Assembly: GCA_000507305.1 (NCBI GenBank)
Contig: DF239152.1
Span: 191,461-255,460, forward strand
Reading direction: 5' to 3'
Source: Breviolum minutum Mf 1.05b.01
Lineage: Eukaryota > Sar > Dinophyceae > Suessiales > Symbiodiniaceae
Length of the DNA stretch: 64,000 nt
A model generated the notes under the pieces. It did no database searches, was not told the DNA's origin, and saw nothing but the letters and a program-made list of their open reading frames with translations. The translations under genes were made by a program, and so were the position numbers. This document shows positions 1 through 14,300 of this stretch, in pieces (within the stretch, counting starts at the first letter, position 1; each line of letters begins with the position of its first letter).

Positions 1-784
1 GAGTTTCTGGGAGGGTAAAGGATGATGAGTTCACAGAGCAACATACAAAGCCAGCAACAATCTTCATCAATCTGTGGATGCAGTGTCACATCAAATAGGG
101 TAGCACTACAAAGTAGGGCCACAACGGAACTAAAGTGTCTTTTTCTCACAGTTGAGCTGTTCCAGCTGCTGTTCTTAAATCTATTGAAACTACACTACAG
201 GTATATACATGAGGTTGTAAAATTTTTGCAATACCCTTTTTGGGGTTCTCCAATCTTTTTTAAACATATTCATACAGTCCTTATCCTTCTCCCGAGAAAC
301 TAAAATATTTTGCGGGGACTTTAGGGGGGTGATTCACCTGGTCCCGTGGTTTCCGCCTTTCAAACCGATTGAAACAAATTTGTCAATGTGGATTGTCTCC
401 CCAATTAGGGGTTAAACAAAAGATGTCTCAAAGTACCACCTATAGTCATAACTTTAGGAGGAAAACTTGCAAATGATCAAACAATATTCATCCCTGAAAG
501 TCATTGTCTTCGAACAAGGGGAAATAACTTCAAATTTGACCAAATGAAATTTATCCGCTAGACTCCTAAACTCCTAGACAATATACGTCCTAAAAAAACA
601 CAACCTCCTTCAAAACATTCGCAATGCTCAACAATTTTGATGTTCATCATAAAAACAGCAACAAAACCACCTGGATAACACCCCGGGTGCCTGTTTTATC
701 CAAACAATAAAAAACATTTCACCCCCCGTGTTTGTCATGTTTACATCTTCCACCAAAAAATCTGTTTCCCAAGGACTAAAAAAC
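1..784. other. Intron of the ATG18 gene, no exon seen
   Basis: No continuation of the propeller (the expected T.S.KGT.IR.F and FRRG segments) could be found, so those exons are inferred to lie beyond the left edge. Confidence 0.5.
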
Positions 785-3700
785 CAGGGTACAACTGGCA
801 TCCAATGCCATTGCAGCAACGGGCGACTCCTGGAAATACCAGGTTTCAAAGTTGGAGGATTCAAAGGACCCAACGAGTTGGTGGTGTTTTTCTCGTTTAA
901 CAGGTTGATTAATATCGGGATCCTTATATTGGTTTAATATTATTTCCCTATATAACTGGGTATAGGATTTAATTTCATCCCCTATACAACCTAACCAACC
1001 AAGGTTTTTTTCATTGCGAATTGTTGGTGTGACTTCTTTTTTGGGATAACAGCGGTACCGTTTTGCTTCTTTTGAGGCTACAGGGTTTTTTCAACAACCT
1101 CACCCACACATGGAAAGTTATTGAGGCAGCAAACCATCTCTAAGAATCGGATCATTTAGCTGCATGTGTCGTTGAAGGATGTAAATTTGTCCATTCAAAG
1201 AGCCTTTCATTTTGAGTTGTTAGGACTTAATTTTTCTGGCACCCTCACCCCCAAAGAACCATTGATTTGGACTTGTCTCATCAGCCTCCAGTTCACATCT
1301 GTAATAGAAATCTTATATTAGAATCTCATGTCTGAGAGCTTCCACATCAACACATGTTTGTAGTTGACATCCCCCATCCTGAAAAAAAACATAATATCCA
1401 AGCCGGAATCAAATTGCCCCAAACTAAGGCCCCGTCATGAGCGCTAATGATCTGATGTCGTTCTTTCTCCACTGATGCCTGTCGAAATTCGAAGGCTTGG
1501 AAAATCAAAAGTGGGAGAACGGGGTCGGTGTGGTTGTAACGTACCTGTCTACCTATACTTGTTTGTATGTAAAAAAGAGACCTGGGACTTCAAAGTTGAT
1601 CAGCTTGGATCATGTTAGGGTTGTTAGATTGAACAATTTGCATCTCCTTGAAGAAAAGCAAGCAATTCAGGCCGACTAAGGATCTAAATAGGGCCATTAT
1701 GGCCATGGTCTTCCCCGGTCTTCGCTGCTTTCCAAAGCACAAGATGATATGCTTAACCCTGAAGTAAACAACTACCCGCAAAATGCCAATGTGTGATTTT
1801 ACCTAATTCCCTAATATACGCACAAAAGTGACCCAAAAAACTTACACCCTCAACCAACCTTGCCCCTCTGGCAAGGGCAGGTTGAAAGTTTCCAAGTAGG
1901 TTTCCGGTTTCGTGCCATGTTGAAACTAATCCTTGTCAAGAGAGGATTTATTGTTCCCAATCTATCCCATTCTAAAGCTTCAAAGAGGTAACAACAAAAA
2001 GACATTGAAAAAAAAACCTCTGGCAGGGAGGTGCAGACAAGTCTGACAAGTCTGTCTTAATTACCTGGAAATCTCAAGTCTCTCAACATCTATGAGGACA
2101 TTTAAGCAAGAAGCAACGACAACAAAACTGCTCCAAGGTATGGATTTGTGGGGGACTGTTGCCATGAACTGGTAGCCATGGATAGCTATGGATCGCTATA
2201 GATACCTAGCATCTTCCAAGTTTAGAATCCCAATAGAAACCAAGATGTTGGTTTCTAAGCTATCTACTCGAGGCAGAGGATAACATTGAAGATTGTGTTC
2301 ATGAAAAAAAATTATGGCACATTGCCACATCACTCCTATATGGAAAAAAGGTACATTTCCAAATGATGATTAGAGAGACTATGATATACTATGATATCAT
2401 CAGTACGTATGTGATGAGAATATATGCTCATGATCTAAGTCCAAAATATATCAGAAACAAACTCAACTTCGTGCAGTCCTCCCCTGACAACAAATCTGCA
2501 ACACAGGAAAATTTGTGCTGCACTGTCGCTATTTTTCACTTCCAGTCTCCAGAAATACTAGGAAAACAACAATAATGCGAGACTCTTGAGAATTTTTTCC
2601 CAACCATCACCATCGCCAAACCCCCAACAATCACCAACCATCGCCAGGGGGATTCGTTCAGTGCGAAATCTTGTCTGCCAAGCGACAGCTGGATCTCCAA
2701 ATCCGGTGGGATAAAAAGTGGCCAACACACTGCCCTTGTTGGACGGAGGCATGGTTGGGGGGGTGCCCTGGAAAGATGAGAATAAAACATCAAAGAAATG
2801 GAGAATCATTCGTATTATTCTAAAGACACTAGGGAATACTAGGGATACTATGATTCTAGAATATGCATAGGTATATATTTATGTAGTATATATGCAATAT
2901 ATACACGTAACATCAAACAAGAGTACAAGAGTGTTCAAGTGGTCAAGCTATGCTTTTGTACACCAAAAATGACACCATTCCTTTGGGGTGACATCACCTG
3001 ATACCACTGGGACACAAATAAACGGATCAGTCTATATCGACATTCTTAGTACACTGACATTTGTCAAATGATACTCTTTAAGGCTCAAATCCTGCACCTG
3101 TTGATATGTAGTATGTCATATATCCCATTATTTACAATGGTTTTTTAAATCCCAGCTGGTGCAGGATTTCTTCCATCAACAGTATCTTTAATCGAAATTG
3201 ATGTACATACGTACCACCGCTTTTTGGACATACTAAGTATGAAACATATCCGTTTGAGTTTGAATGACTTTGAAACAAAACCATATGGGGTTTACAGTGT
3301 CCATCAAATGATACTGTTGATGGTTCAGAAATCCGGCGTTCACCGCCTGGGATGTATAAAGCCCTGTAAATACTCGGATAAACTACCTATCAACTGGTGC
3401 AGGATTTCTTCCATCAACAGTATGTCAATACATATATATATATATATATCAATTTTTAGCTCTAGAGAATCGTACACTGTCAAGATCAGGTGGCCCAACT
3501 CACATCAAATGGTCTATTTCAAAAAAACAATGGGCCGTTTGATGCTTTGAGGGCTCTGAACTTTTGACTCTTGAGATGTGACATGCTCATATATGTAAAT
3601 ATATAACTATAAAAATACAGATACATATGTTAGTTTGAACAATTCTGCCTTCTGCTTGCAGTGCTCTAGGCTACTTGTAAATTAAATATTTGATTCTTTT

Positions 3701-6700
3701 CAACACATTTCACTACACAAACGGGGGCAACTAATTCTGCAAGAAAAACATCCTGCCTTCTGCATGCCGGGACAAAGCAGTACCACTCGATCACCCGAGG
3801 ATAAACAACAAAGACCTCCAGCAATGAGCGCCATGAGTCTCTTGAAGGGACTTGGGACCGAAACAGGTTTTGTGGAGGTGGAGGTGCCCTCAAACAGCTG
3901 GCTAGGTGTATGAGCCAATAATCACGAGCCACTATAGTCATACAAGAAACGTCTCAAAAAGGACCTTTCACAATCTGTCCAAAGTGATACTTGGTGATCA
4001 TCTTGCTTGGTTCATAAAGTATATATACAATAGCATAATATATGAATAAATATATACATAATTGTGTATATATACACATTATATATATACACGTTAAATT
4101 TATACATGCTTCGCATCGTGGGCATTAGCGGGTCAATGAAGCAGAAAAGGGGCTGCAAAAACAACGAAAAAATAATTCCCTTCTGCAGGACCTCCTTGCC
4201 TCCTTTTCCTTCTGAAGCTGTGTGACGTCGTCGTAATCCGGAAAAATGTACAATATTTAAATGTATATTCTATACCTACATAATTAATCATAACTCGGTG
4301 AAGGTGCACATCAGAAAGATTGTTCACGATTGTTCCACGTATAATGCTGGCAAGCTAATATAAGTTACATAAACACCACAATCAAAGAAACAGCAAACCC
4401 GCATCATTCCATGACGTCATCACGGCGCCTTTAGGATTGTCGCTGGTCTCAATGGAATGCAAGAGGCTCAAGGTCTTAAAACTGTAGACCCAAACCTGTA
4501 CCACTGGAGTCCATGGAGAAAGGGTCCACTTTTGTTGGTTTGAAACAATTCCTTTCACCCACACAAACTCAGGGAATGATTTTCAAAAAAAAATCATGAG
4601 GCAAATGCATCAAATGTTGGGAAGAGTTGTTTTTTTCTGTTTTTTTTCAGAGAACAAATGTGTTCTCTAATTCGGAGAAGATCAAGAGCCAGTCACTGCT
4701 CACATCATACTTTAGTCACATTTATATAGTTGGATGACTGATGACGGCGGATACAGTATTGCATTGAACAGACCAAAGAAGCATCGAATCCCTCAAAATT
4801 AAATTACATACTTGAGGAAGAACATACATATACAAATAATTAAATATACATAAAATATACCTAGAGATCTTGTTCGTTTCGTTTCTGAGACTGAATGTCC
4901 TTATTTCTTCAAATCAAAAAACACGGCAAACACTTGCAAATAGCGTTTTCTGATCAGCTTCAATGCTTTCTAGGTCACAACAGGCTGTTGTCAGCACACA
5001 AAACAACTCCAATCCGGAAGTAAACACACAAACCAGACTTACTCAGCATAAATCTGCATGTCATGCGTATTCAAATATGATAATCACTACTTAATCAGTA
5101 TAAACAATGCACCACTATAGATATCATCGAACACCCCCACGCGATATGTTGAACATCTCTCCATCTTAGGTCTAAATCCAACAATTTCCTCGCCTTGTTG
5201 CTGGTTGCCACCACGACCAAGTCCCGTCTTAACCTCGGATGGTCGAAGGGGATTCACTTGCCAAATCCCAAGGATTGGTCCTCACGAACCACCATCTGAT
5301 GGTGCAAGGACTTGGTATTGTCACTGCTTAAATATACTGTATATATAAATCTATATATATATATATATCTATATACATATATATATCTATATACAATACA
5401 TATGTTTCCCCTCCATAAAAATACTTTGGCAGCTGGAATAATCTCAGATAAATCCAATGCCCTTGCTAAATATCTATATAAATGCAGTATCTTTTGTTTG
5501 CCACTTTCAAAGCGTCATACCACGTTACACACCAATATGTATACCCCTATTATCCTCTCCTCATTTCCCCTGCTACCCCACCCATCATCCCGTCATTCTC
5601 AGGCATCCCGTGCTGTACAGAGCGCACGACCGTCTTGAAACGGAGCTCTGCCATGACGCGGGCGTTGCGATCATCCCACAAAACCACCTCCATCCGTTGG
5701 TTGGGTATCGGCGGATATCAAACCTATCTGGATTTCTTCCTAAACTCTGGGTGTGTGAAATCTATGTACAGTATATCTATATATTAAATAGTATTTAAAT
5801 ATATATATATATATATCAAACTGATTTACTTGAACTGATTTTCACCGTCCAGGTACATTATAGAACCGGATTCGCAGGAAAAGAACATGTCCATCAACAA
5901 TATCATTCGTCATATCGCTCATCATGCCTATCATAATGCAGCAACCTTTTGCTATTCATCTTCTCAAAGATGATCCATCAATTTCAGTGCCTGTCACCGA
6001 CAAGTAGCAACAACAAAAACTCAAAAATCTCACCCTTCTTCCCCTTTAGTGCTCCAAATACCTTTTCAGGAGGTATGAAAAGACCCTAAAAACCTGCCCA
6101 AACTACACTCTCAGAAGGGTCATTTTGGAGCACCAGGAGCACTAGGGTTCCATCTTCATTCAAAAACTGCTTGCTGCCATGGCACATTCTGCGGCTGGAA
6201 CCGCGGGTTTTTACCACCACCGGTGAAGGCCAGGATGTTGGTGCGGAACTGGCGGGTTCCAACAAATGGGGTGGGTTTTTTCTGCACCGGTGATGGTTTG
6301 CCGTGATTTGAAACCTAAAAGATAAGAGGGGTGATAATGAAACCCAAAATAAGAAAGGAACCAAATTATGTTTCAACATCCCAGCACTTGGGGATTCAGA
6401 TATCTTGATGATTTTGATGATGCATTAATCCTTTTGGGTTTGATGCTGTTTCAGTGAGAATTACGTTATTTTGGCCGTGTTGCTGCACTGGGACCCAACA
6501 GAATGTGGGCTATAGTCAAAATACAGTTTTTTCTTACCAACTCTGTGGAGTAAGGTTGGCGAATGGAACATAGGGCAGCATATTCTTCTACTGTAACCAC
6601 CAAACATGATCAAATTAACGACTGCTATGCTTGATGGCTGCAGTTTTGCCACAATTATTAGGCATAGTGCATAGTCGTTGTTTTTTTCCCTACGTACTTT

Positions 6701-7052
6701 TTTTATTGAAATGCTTTCCCAGTGAAGAATTTCACTCGACAGTTTGTTGACGTTAGTTAGTTGTGTCCAGAATTCCAGCGCATCCTGTCTGTTTGAGATC
6801 ATGAGACGCACGGAATTGTTTGAGAGACACTTGCAACTGAAGAAGTCTGGAAGTGATATATAATGTTCTTTTTCAAATGGTCATATCACATCACCCTACC
6901 ATCTCCACACTATGGAAATCCAATAATCACATCAATTTGTGGGAATCAGAACCAATGTTTTAGTCTCCCAAATTTGGCGCATTGATGTGTTGTCCTACTT
7001 TTTTCCACATTGTTGTGAGCGAAGCTGGTAGGATTGGTATGACACCACCACC

Positions 7053-7086
<34 letters not shown>

Positions 7087-7163
7087 GAACAACAAACAAC
7101 AACAATAACAACAACAACAAGAACAAGAACAACAAGAACAACAAGAACAACAACAACAACAAG

Positions 7164-7237
<74 letters not shown>

Positions 7238-10011
7238 ACTGCTTTAGTTTTTTTCGTTGGGGTTAAATACTAGTTGTCCATCTTTCTAGGTTACTTTCAA
7301 CAACAAATACTCAAGTGAGTTTGTGTTGGGAACCAACAGCAACAGCAAAAAAAAAGCACTTTGCAGTTGATAGAGGAAATCTAGCCTCTTGGGACGGTAA
7401 CAAGACCACAGAAACAAATGGTATATTGACCAATCTCAACATGTTACAGTGGTTGTTGTTTTGGACCAACAGCAATACAAAAAAAAACATCTGAAGCCTG
7501 GTCTTAATCTTAGGAAAAGGCTATGAATGAAGGGCTTTATGCTACTTCTAGGGGCAAGGAAGGCATCCTGGAATCTATCCATCTCCCAGGCCACCAGCAT
7601 GCAAACCACGCCCAAACCGCTGCCATCCTACGCGGAGGAAATCAAGATGAGCTTATCCCTAATCGGAAGGCTATCTATGCAAAAAAACGTAGTATTTAGC
7701 ACAATACATATGGATAAGAATGGATAACATATCATTTATGTTCTGTCACATCGTTATACCGGTGTACATCTCCAATTGCCATCACCGTGCCGACTTTTGC
7801 AGAAATCAATGTGAGGTGTTTCGGATTCCAAATATTCTTCATGAAAACTGCAGAAAACAGGTGCGGAAGTCCGCAAGTTTTTCTGCAAAAATTGGTGTAC
7901 ACCCAAACTGGATCATATTTAGCTTCCTGCTCACCATGAAACATTCATGGTCTGGGTTGCTTCTGCAATTATTTGGAAAATGTCAACCCCCCAAAAAACT
8001 GGAAGATTTCAAGATTCCAGATCCATGAGTGGGACATCATGAAACAGGAAGAAACTGCCCTGACTCCTCATTGTCCAATCTCTCCAAACATTCTCAACCC
8101 ACTGTGTTTGGGGACCCAAGTCCTCTCTTCGAAAGGTGAGATGGAAAGGATCCTGATTTTTCACCGGAGCTTGACGCTGGGCTGATCAACCCGAGGGGCT
8201 GTGAGTTTCACACGGCTTGAACCGCCAATGAAATGTTGGACAAAACTACTGTAACTACTGTTGACGGTTCAGAAATCCGGCATCCACCAGTTGAGGTTGG
8301 AAAGTTGAAATCCTGTTATTTACAGGGTTTTTATAAATCCCAGGTGATTTTCACGCCGGATTTCTGGTTGCCATCAACAGTATCATCGGAGGTGTGGAAC
8401 AAAAACAACAACTTTTAGATCTTATAGAGCCTGGCAGAAAAACAAACATCATTTTGGACATTTGTGGGGTAAACTAATACACAAGCGGCAAGCAAGGTCT
8501 ACCCTCCATGAAACTAACATTGTCGCCCCTAGAAATGGTGGTTTCCAATAGGGATCTCCTTTTCCAGGGGTCTATATAATTTCAGGGGCGAACTGTTAGT
8601 TAGTTTCAGGGAGGGTAGTTCTATAAACAATGTCTTGTCAAACAAAAATCAACCGCAACTGCCCTACTTTTTGGCCTTCCGTGAAATCTCCCTGGACAAA
8701 ATATTGTACTCATTTCACCATGTTAAGAATGCTGCAAATCAAGCTACTAGTATGGGAAGAGATGGCCATGGTCTTGGGGTGAACTCTAAATTCGAATCCC
8801 CAAAACTTACCAACATTGGTACTTCTACGTACAACATCACTTTTGGGTCCAAAATTACACAGTGTAGTGGAGAAAATGAAGGCATATCTTTCAGAAGTAT
8901 TCAGTGGTACACTGAGGTATGTATTCAGTGAATCATAGGGAAACAAACAAATGAGCAGCAACAACAACTGACACTATGAGGGCATGGAAGGTGGCGGGGA
9001 TTTTGGCGTAGCATTGTGTTCAAAACTTTCATTCTAGATATTTGCCGTTCCTGGCATCTCCACTGAAGTTACCGTAACCCAATCGGAATGTATCGGTCTG
9101 ATTGTATCTTCAGCCTGAAATTCTTGAGGTTGAATTTGGTCATCAAAATCCAACATAAAAAATAGATGTTTTCACACTGTCAAAACCAATTTGGGAAATG
9201 ATGGAAGTGGGCATTTTTGGGTCAACATTCACTCAAGCAATGACCATTTTCCCCCATTTCCCCCCCACCGTGCTGTAGACGCGGAAGCCGCTTTCCGTGC
9301 CGCACACGAAGCAGGTGTTATCCTAGGAAACAGGTGATTTAAAGTATGGCCAAAAAAAGGCAGGACAATGGGGGTGGTGATGTTTGTTGGGAAGGGGTTG
9401 GTTATTCAAGATGATTTTGGGATGGGATTTGATATATTGTTTTAGTCTTATTTATACCCCCGAAAACTACAGTAATATGACAAAGGAAAAACAACAATTT
9501 GAAGATATATTTCCTATTGAACATGGTGATATTCCATTGCCATGTTAGTTTACAGGAGGGTTTATAAGCCAATTTCTGATTCAAGTGAGTCTACAGTGCA
9601 ACAATATGCGACAATAGCGTCGTCCTACAGAGGCTCGTTTTACAGGTTGATCTATAGCAACAAACATGAATTCGAAAACCGACAGTGTCAAGAATCCCAA
9701 ATCTTGCAACGAAACCAATTTTGCCAAACACATCCTTTCCACTTGTCTTTTAATAAAGGAGTACATGCGGATGCACCGTATTACAATTTAAAAAGTCTCA
9801 TAGTTCACAGTGGATAATTGAAAGGTCGCCCACCCCCATGAAAAAACATATTCCAACCATGCCCTCACCTCACCTCCCATAATCAGTTTGCTTTTTGTTC
9901 ACTTAGAACATGGGGCCAGCCCCTATGATTCCTCGTTGTGTTTGGACCGATTTTCCACAAAATCACGTCACGGGTTGCCTGATTGAAATTGACATAAAGG
10001 ATCTCATTGAC
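785..10011 (-). CDS. ATG18: ATG18/WIPI (PROPPIN) autophagy WD-repeat protein, partial
   Basis: This is a phosphoinositide-binding seven-bladed beta-propeller that acts at autophagic membranes. Exons in transcript order: 9979-10011, 9269-9322, 8123-8152, 7595-7627, 6186-6248, 5614-5687, 5194-5233, 4429-4495, 3757-3815, a tentative 2696-2734, then 785-829. All phases join except around the tentative exon. Motifs read: NEILYVNFNQ, DNTCFVCGTESGFRVYST, DPFHLTFRRE, FRTNILAFTGGGKNPRF, VVLWDDRNARVMAELRF, LRRDLVVVA, SLLHSIETSDNPKG, LSSGDRVVLLCPGMQK and ESPVAAMALDASCTL. In order these match PROPPIN blades 1 to about 5. The FRRG lipid-binding loop and last blades would follow to the left, outside the window. 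The start codon is unresolved: an exon carrying an ATG may lie at about 10390-10490. Donors are GC, GT and GA; nine of ten acceptors are AG|G. Identity is from remembered family motifs and is secure; the exact paralogue is not. Confidence 0.86.
3312..3421. repeat. Fold-back repeat family B
   Basis: TACTGTTGATGGTTCAGAAA at the left and GGATTTCTTCCATCAACAGT at the right, with a GGGATGTATAAA core. A second, partly decayed copy ends at about 3186. Confidence 0.82.
7045..7238. repeat. (CAA)n microsatellite
   Basis: About 190 bp of CAA/ACA with occasional GAA units; it creates spurious poly-Thr and poly-Leu frames. Confidence 0.95.
8257..8381. repeat. Fold-back repeat family B
   Basis: ACTGTTGACGGTTCAG left arm, TTTATAAATCCCAGGTGAT core, GCCATCAACAGT right arm. 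It sits in the third ATG18 intron counted here. Confidence 0.82.
8500..8617. repeat. Fold-back repeat family C
   Basis: TACCCTCCATGAAACTAACA left arm and TTAGTTTCAGGGAGGGTA right arm; nested inner palindrome CGCCCCTAGAAAT / ATTTCAGGGGCG. Confidence 0.87.
9459..9558. repeat. Fold-back repeat family C, diverged
   Basis: CCCCCGAAAACTACAG at the left and CATGTTAGTTTACAGGAGGG at the right. Confidence 0.6.
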
Positions 10012-10232
10012 CTCAAGGAGGCGAATCAGGGGGTCCAATGGTGAGCAAACACCCCAAGGTCTATCAGGCAAATTTGTGAAATCAATCATGTTTCTCATGC
10101 ACTCTCCAGGAAGACTGGATTAATTAAACCCATCTCTTTTTTTGTTTGGGGGGGACAGTAAGTCGGGTAAATACAAAACCCTGATTTGAACAGCCTGCAA
10201 TGGAAACATGACATGGAAACCACCATGCAAAC

Positions 10233-10351
10233 AATATGGGTGTTTCCGAAAATGGTGGTACCCCCAAACCATCCAATTTGATAGGGTTTTCCATTATAAA
10301 TCATCCATTTGGGGATTTTGGGGTACCCCTATTTTTGGAAACACCCATATA
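10233..10351. repeat. Inverted repeat, separate family
   Basis: ATATGGGTGTTTCCGAAAAT with GGTACCCCCAAA is mirrored by GGGGTACCCCTATTTTTGGA and AACACCCATAT. A single copy in this window. Confidence 0.75.
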
Positions 10352-11340
10352 GAACCGTTCCAGGTTATTCTTTCCATATCTCAGTTTTGTCGTTGGGTGA
10401 AGGCTGGAAGTTCAAACTTCCCCAAGTGGTTGGATCGATGGGCTCTCCACAACTTCTCGTCGGATAAAGTAAGAGTGCTGGTGAACATATCGTTCCAATG
10501 CTGGACAAAGATAGGATGCTTTTTGAAAGAACATGCATGAGTAAGGGAAGTCAGTGGAAACATAAAAAAAGTTGACTTAACAATTTGCCTATATATATAT
10601 ATATGTGATTTAACTCTGAAACAAAAGCAAGGTCAACAGTGTGATGTCACATTTTATAGTCTCCCTCACCACAAAACAAGCACACAAGAAGTAGACTCTC
10701 ACCATCCAATCCATGAAAGACACACATGTTTTAGTTAGTCTTTCCTCCAAACAAGTCACCGAAAAGTGCTCAAATTTGGGATATTTTTGAAGGTGACAGT
10801 ATGTCATGTGCGTAATTGTATATGTATATACGATAGATATCCACCTGCACATGCCAAATGGATGATGTGTATGGAACTGTAATATATTGAAGTGTTTGTG
10901 TTGTGTCTCTGATAAAAATTCAGCCAAAACGAGGAAAACCCACGGCTAAAATGGAGACTTTGATACTAACCGACCTACAGTACTTTTTGGGTGGGTGGAA
11001 AGTGCCCGATACAATCTACTGACATAGCCAACCACAGCCCCTGGAAGATCCAAAAGGCACCAAAAAGAAAGGGGGTCAACCAGTCAACTCCGCATTTCTC
11101 TGCCCGGTTGGCCCGGTTGGCCCATCACCAACCCACCACCCAGCGACTGGATTTGCTTGCAAATCCATCGTCCAATCGTCACCTGGGCCCACCCCATGTG
11201 GATTGGAAATCCCTCTTGGGTACATGATGCATGGGGGACCATCTATGCCATGTGGAACAAAAACAGGTGAGCCAAGTGCTCTGAAAGAATGTGTATATGC
11301 CATAAATGCATTGCTTGAGAATCGTGTAAAACAATCATCC

Positions 11341-14300
11341 TCAACTAGATTCAGCTAGAAATGTGTTGCCCAATTTTCGAGGTGGCAATAAAAAAACATC
11401 TTGATGACAACCATCTCTGGAAAAAGTACCCAGCCTTGTCATACGGTCGGGAATCTCTCCACGAGAATCCGACCACAAAAAAAAACCACCCAAAAGGGGG
11501 TTGCTGCAGCTGGAAGTGGCTGTGAAGCTGTTGCTGCAACAAAGGAAAGGCAAATTTCCCCGATTTCTTGACTTTCCTCACTTGCCTGGATGTTTGCTAT
11601 CAAAATCACTGAATTTTTCGGCAAAAGTTGGGTCATGAAATCTCCATTGTTTTCCTTGGGACATTTTTCAAAGGAAACTGTGAGTCAATGCGTGACTGAA
11701 GGTTGGACTGCACTCACCTCCTCTATCTTTATTTTGATGTATTTTTTGATGGTAATTCTAAGGCATTGACAAAAAGTGGGCTGAAAAACATGCAAATCTC
11801 CAAACGGACTGAACAGGGTCTACCTTGCTTGTCCGACTTCCTGCATCACAAAGGGATTCTTACCTTGGACACCAATCCTGATGGTAATATCCTTTGAAGC
11901 CCTAATATCCAATCAAACAGGTATCATTTGTTGTATGCCAATAGTCAAAACCTCAACTTTTCCAACATGTTGTGTTCATTTATGCTTCATTTATGCTGTT
12001 TTCCTGTTTTTTTGTTTGACCATTGGACCAATTCAGGACGTCTTTGAACCAATTCATGTCGGACAGGTTGGGAGTTTCAATCCACACCAAACACACCTCT
12101 TGTTCATAGTAGGAGTCGTCAAGTCCACAACTTCTACGTCTAATGGTAGATCCACATCACTCGAAAAAAAAAACACAATTCTTTGCCTAAAACAACTGGG
12201 ATTCAATGTGATTCAATGGTTTTTTGTTCCACTGTGGAAAAAAGCACCTGTTATTTTTTTTCAAGTGCTCACAACGAAGTGTCACCCAGCACAGAAGAAA
12301 GCTACGTACCCTCCCCAAGTTTAACATGGAACCTAAAAATGACGGTTTCCAAAAGGGAATCTCCTATTCCAGGGTGCCATTTTCAGGTTCCATGTTAAAC
12401 TTTAGGATGGTATATTTTTTCTCCTCTTCCAAGCATGCGTTTCGACCCCCCGCAAAGGGAAATTTCATCCTCTTTGGCTTGGACATGAAAACGGCGATGA
12501 GAACTCTGGAAATCCAGAGTGGGGGAAACAGGGTACACTCAAACTACGAACTACGAACAAGTATATAAGTCAACTACGAACAAGTAAGTCATTATATAGA
12601 TTTACATGTATATATATATATATGTCATTTATACATATATATGCAGTATACATTATCATAACATCATGAATCACATATACAAACCATGACACCTCTTCAC
12701 TAATTATCACTATTTTGCCTTCAAATTCCATTCCATTTGGAAAATCTTCATCCCATCGAGCACTTACTCGATGGCACTTCCTTTCCGTCGGCCCGGCATC
12801 AAAACCAACTGAGATGCATCCGTTGATGCAGCAGTACCTGGGCAGTGTTGGCAGCTGTTGGGGCTGGAAGAACCCAAAACCTTCATTTTTAGGGGTTATA
12901 AGTTATAACCCATATTTTGGGGTGCAAAACCTTCATTTTCCATGGGTTGTTGGGGTCCAAGGGTTGGTACTGTTGCTGGACATATTCCTAGTACCAGTTG
13001 AGGTTGAAAGGTTGAAATCCTATTATTTACCAGGGTTTTATACATCCCAGGTGGTGTGAAATCGCCCGGATTTTTTCTGCAAAAATCACCAGTGTTGAAA
13101 TTGCCTCCTTTCCCATGAAAATACATGGCAGAACTTGGTATCTATGCCAAATCTATCAGAATTTTCCACAAACACATCTGTAACAACAAATGCTTGAGCT
13201 GCTTTTTAACCCCAAAAAACATGGGAAACATGCAGGTTTTAAACCCCCCCCCAACATATGGGTAGTAACATCACCCTAGTTGTGGGCGTTTGTTCCCATG
13301 GAAAACCCATGGTATCTTGGAGTGATCTGTTGCCATGCCCTTTCACCTTCTATTCGGTAGATTTTGCCGCTTGATATAGGATCACTACCACCAAACCCTT
13401 ACGGATAGCCAATTTATTGAGTCCACTGTCACCACATCACGCCTTCAGAGATCTCTGGTGCGGCAAGCTGATCCTGGTTGTATGTCACGTGTTTCATGAG
13501 TTCACCAGATTCAACGCAAGGTTCAGGATTTCTTTCATCGATTTTGTTTTTTCAAAGTCAGGCTTGTTTGGATTGCACGTTTAGGGATTGCCAAAGGACA
13601 TTCCAATTGATGAGTGTGAGATACACCTTGAATTGATCTTCCGAAATGCTCCAGGCCACCACTTGTTGTTTATTGCAATGATATATCCACCACTTAGTTG
13701 TTGCTTTCTTTTCATGGCCATCCAATCCGATGAAGCGTATATATTCACGGGAATCTAAGAGATTCCCTAAGAAAAAAGTGCCCAAAATTGAGGCCTTATT
13801 AAGGGATGATGGTTAACAATCCCTTAGTACAGCCAGCCTTATTTCTTGGGGGGTAGGTAGCATCCAAGCCTGCGATGGAGCATAGCCAAAGCGTCCAGGC
13901 CAAAATCCTGGAAAACCTAAGCAAACCCGGTGATTGAAAAAAGAATAGATATCATGGAATTTATAAAAGCAGAATATGTCTATACAGTCTATACATGTAT
14001 ACATCTGTTGTCAATCAAAGTAGATTCCTCAAGCTGAGAATGTCTGGTTCGGTTCGGGAGGTTTGCTTCTCTTGAAGACTACAGTGTCTTTCTTTCAGTG
14101 ACCTTATAATTGGATCAGATAAATCTATATATGTGCGGCCAACAAACTCGGGACGTGGGGAAATTGTCGGTGAACGTGCAAATCTATGCGGCTCAAACAT
14201 GGGGTGGAATACGTCACCTGGAGTGTTCATGACTTAATGTTGCTATCTTTGTCAATTGCTGTATCCTGAAGAATATATACATATACATGTATATATTTCA

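Noticed and set aside
6982-7266. Poly-Thr / poly-Leu frames on both strands
   Set aside because: Produced entirely by the (CAA)n microsatellite.
11881-12324. 147-codon plus-strand frame
   Set aside because: It overlaps a family-C repeat, has AT-rich codon ends and no splice support.
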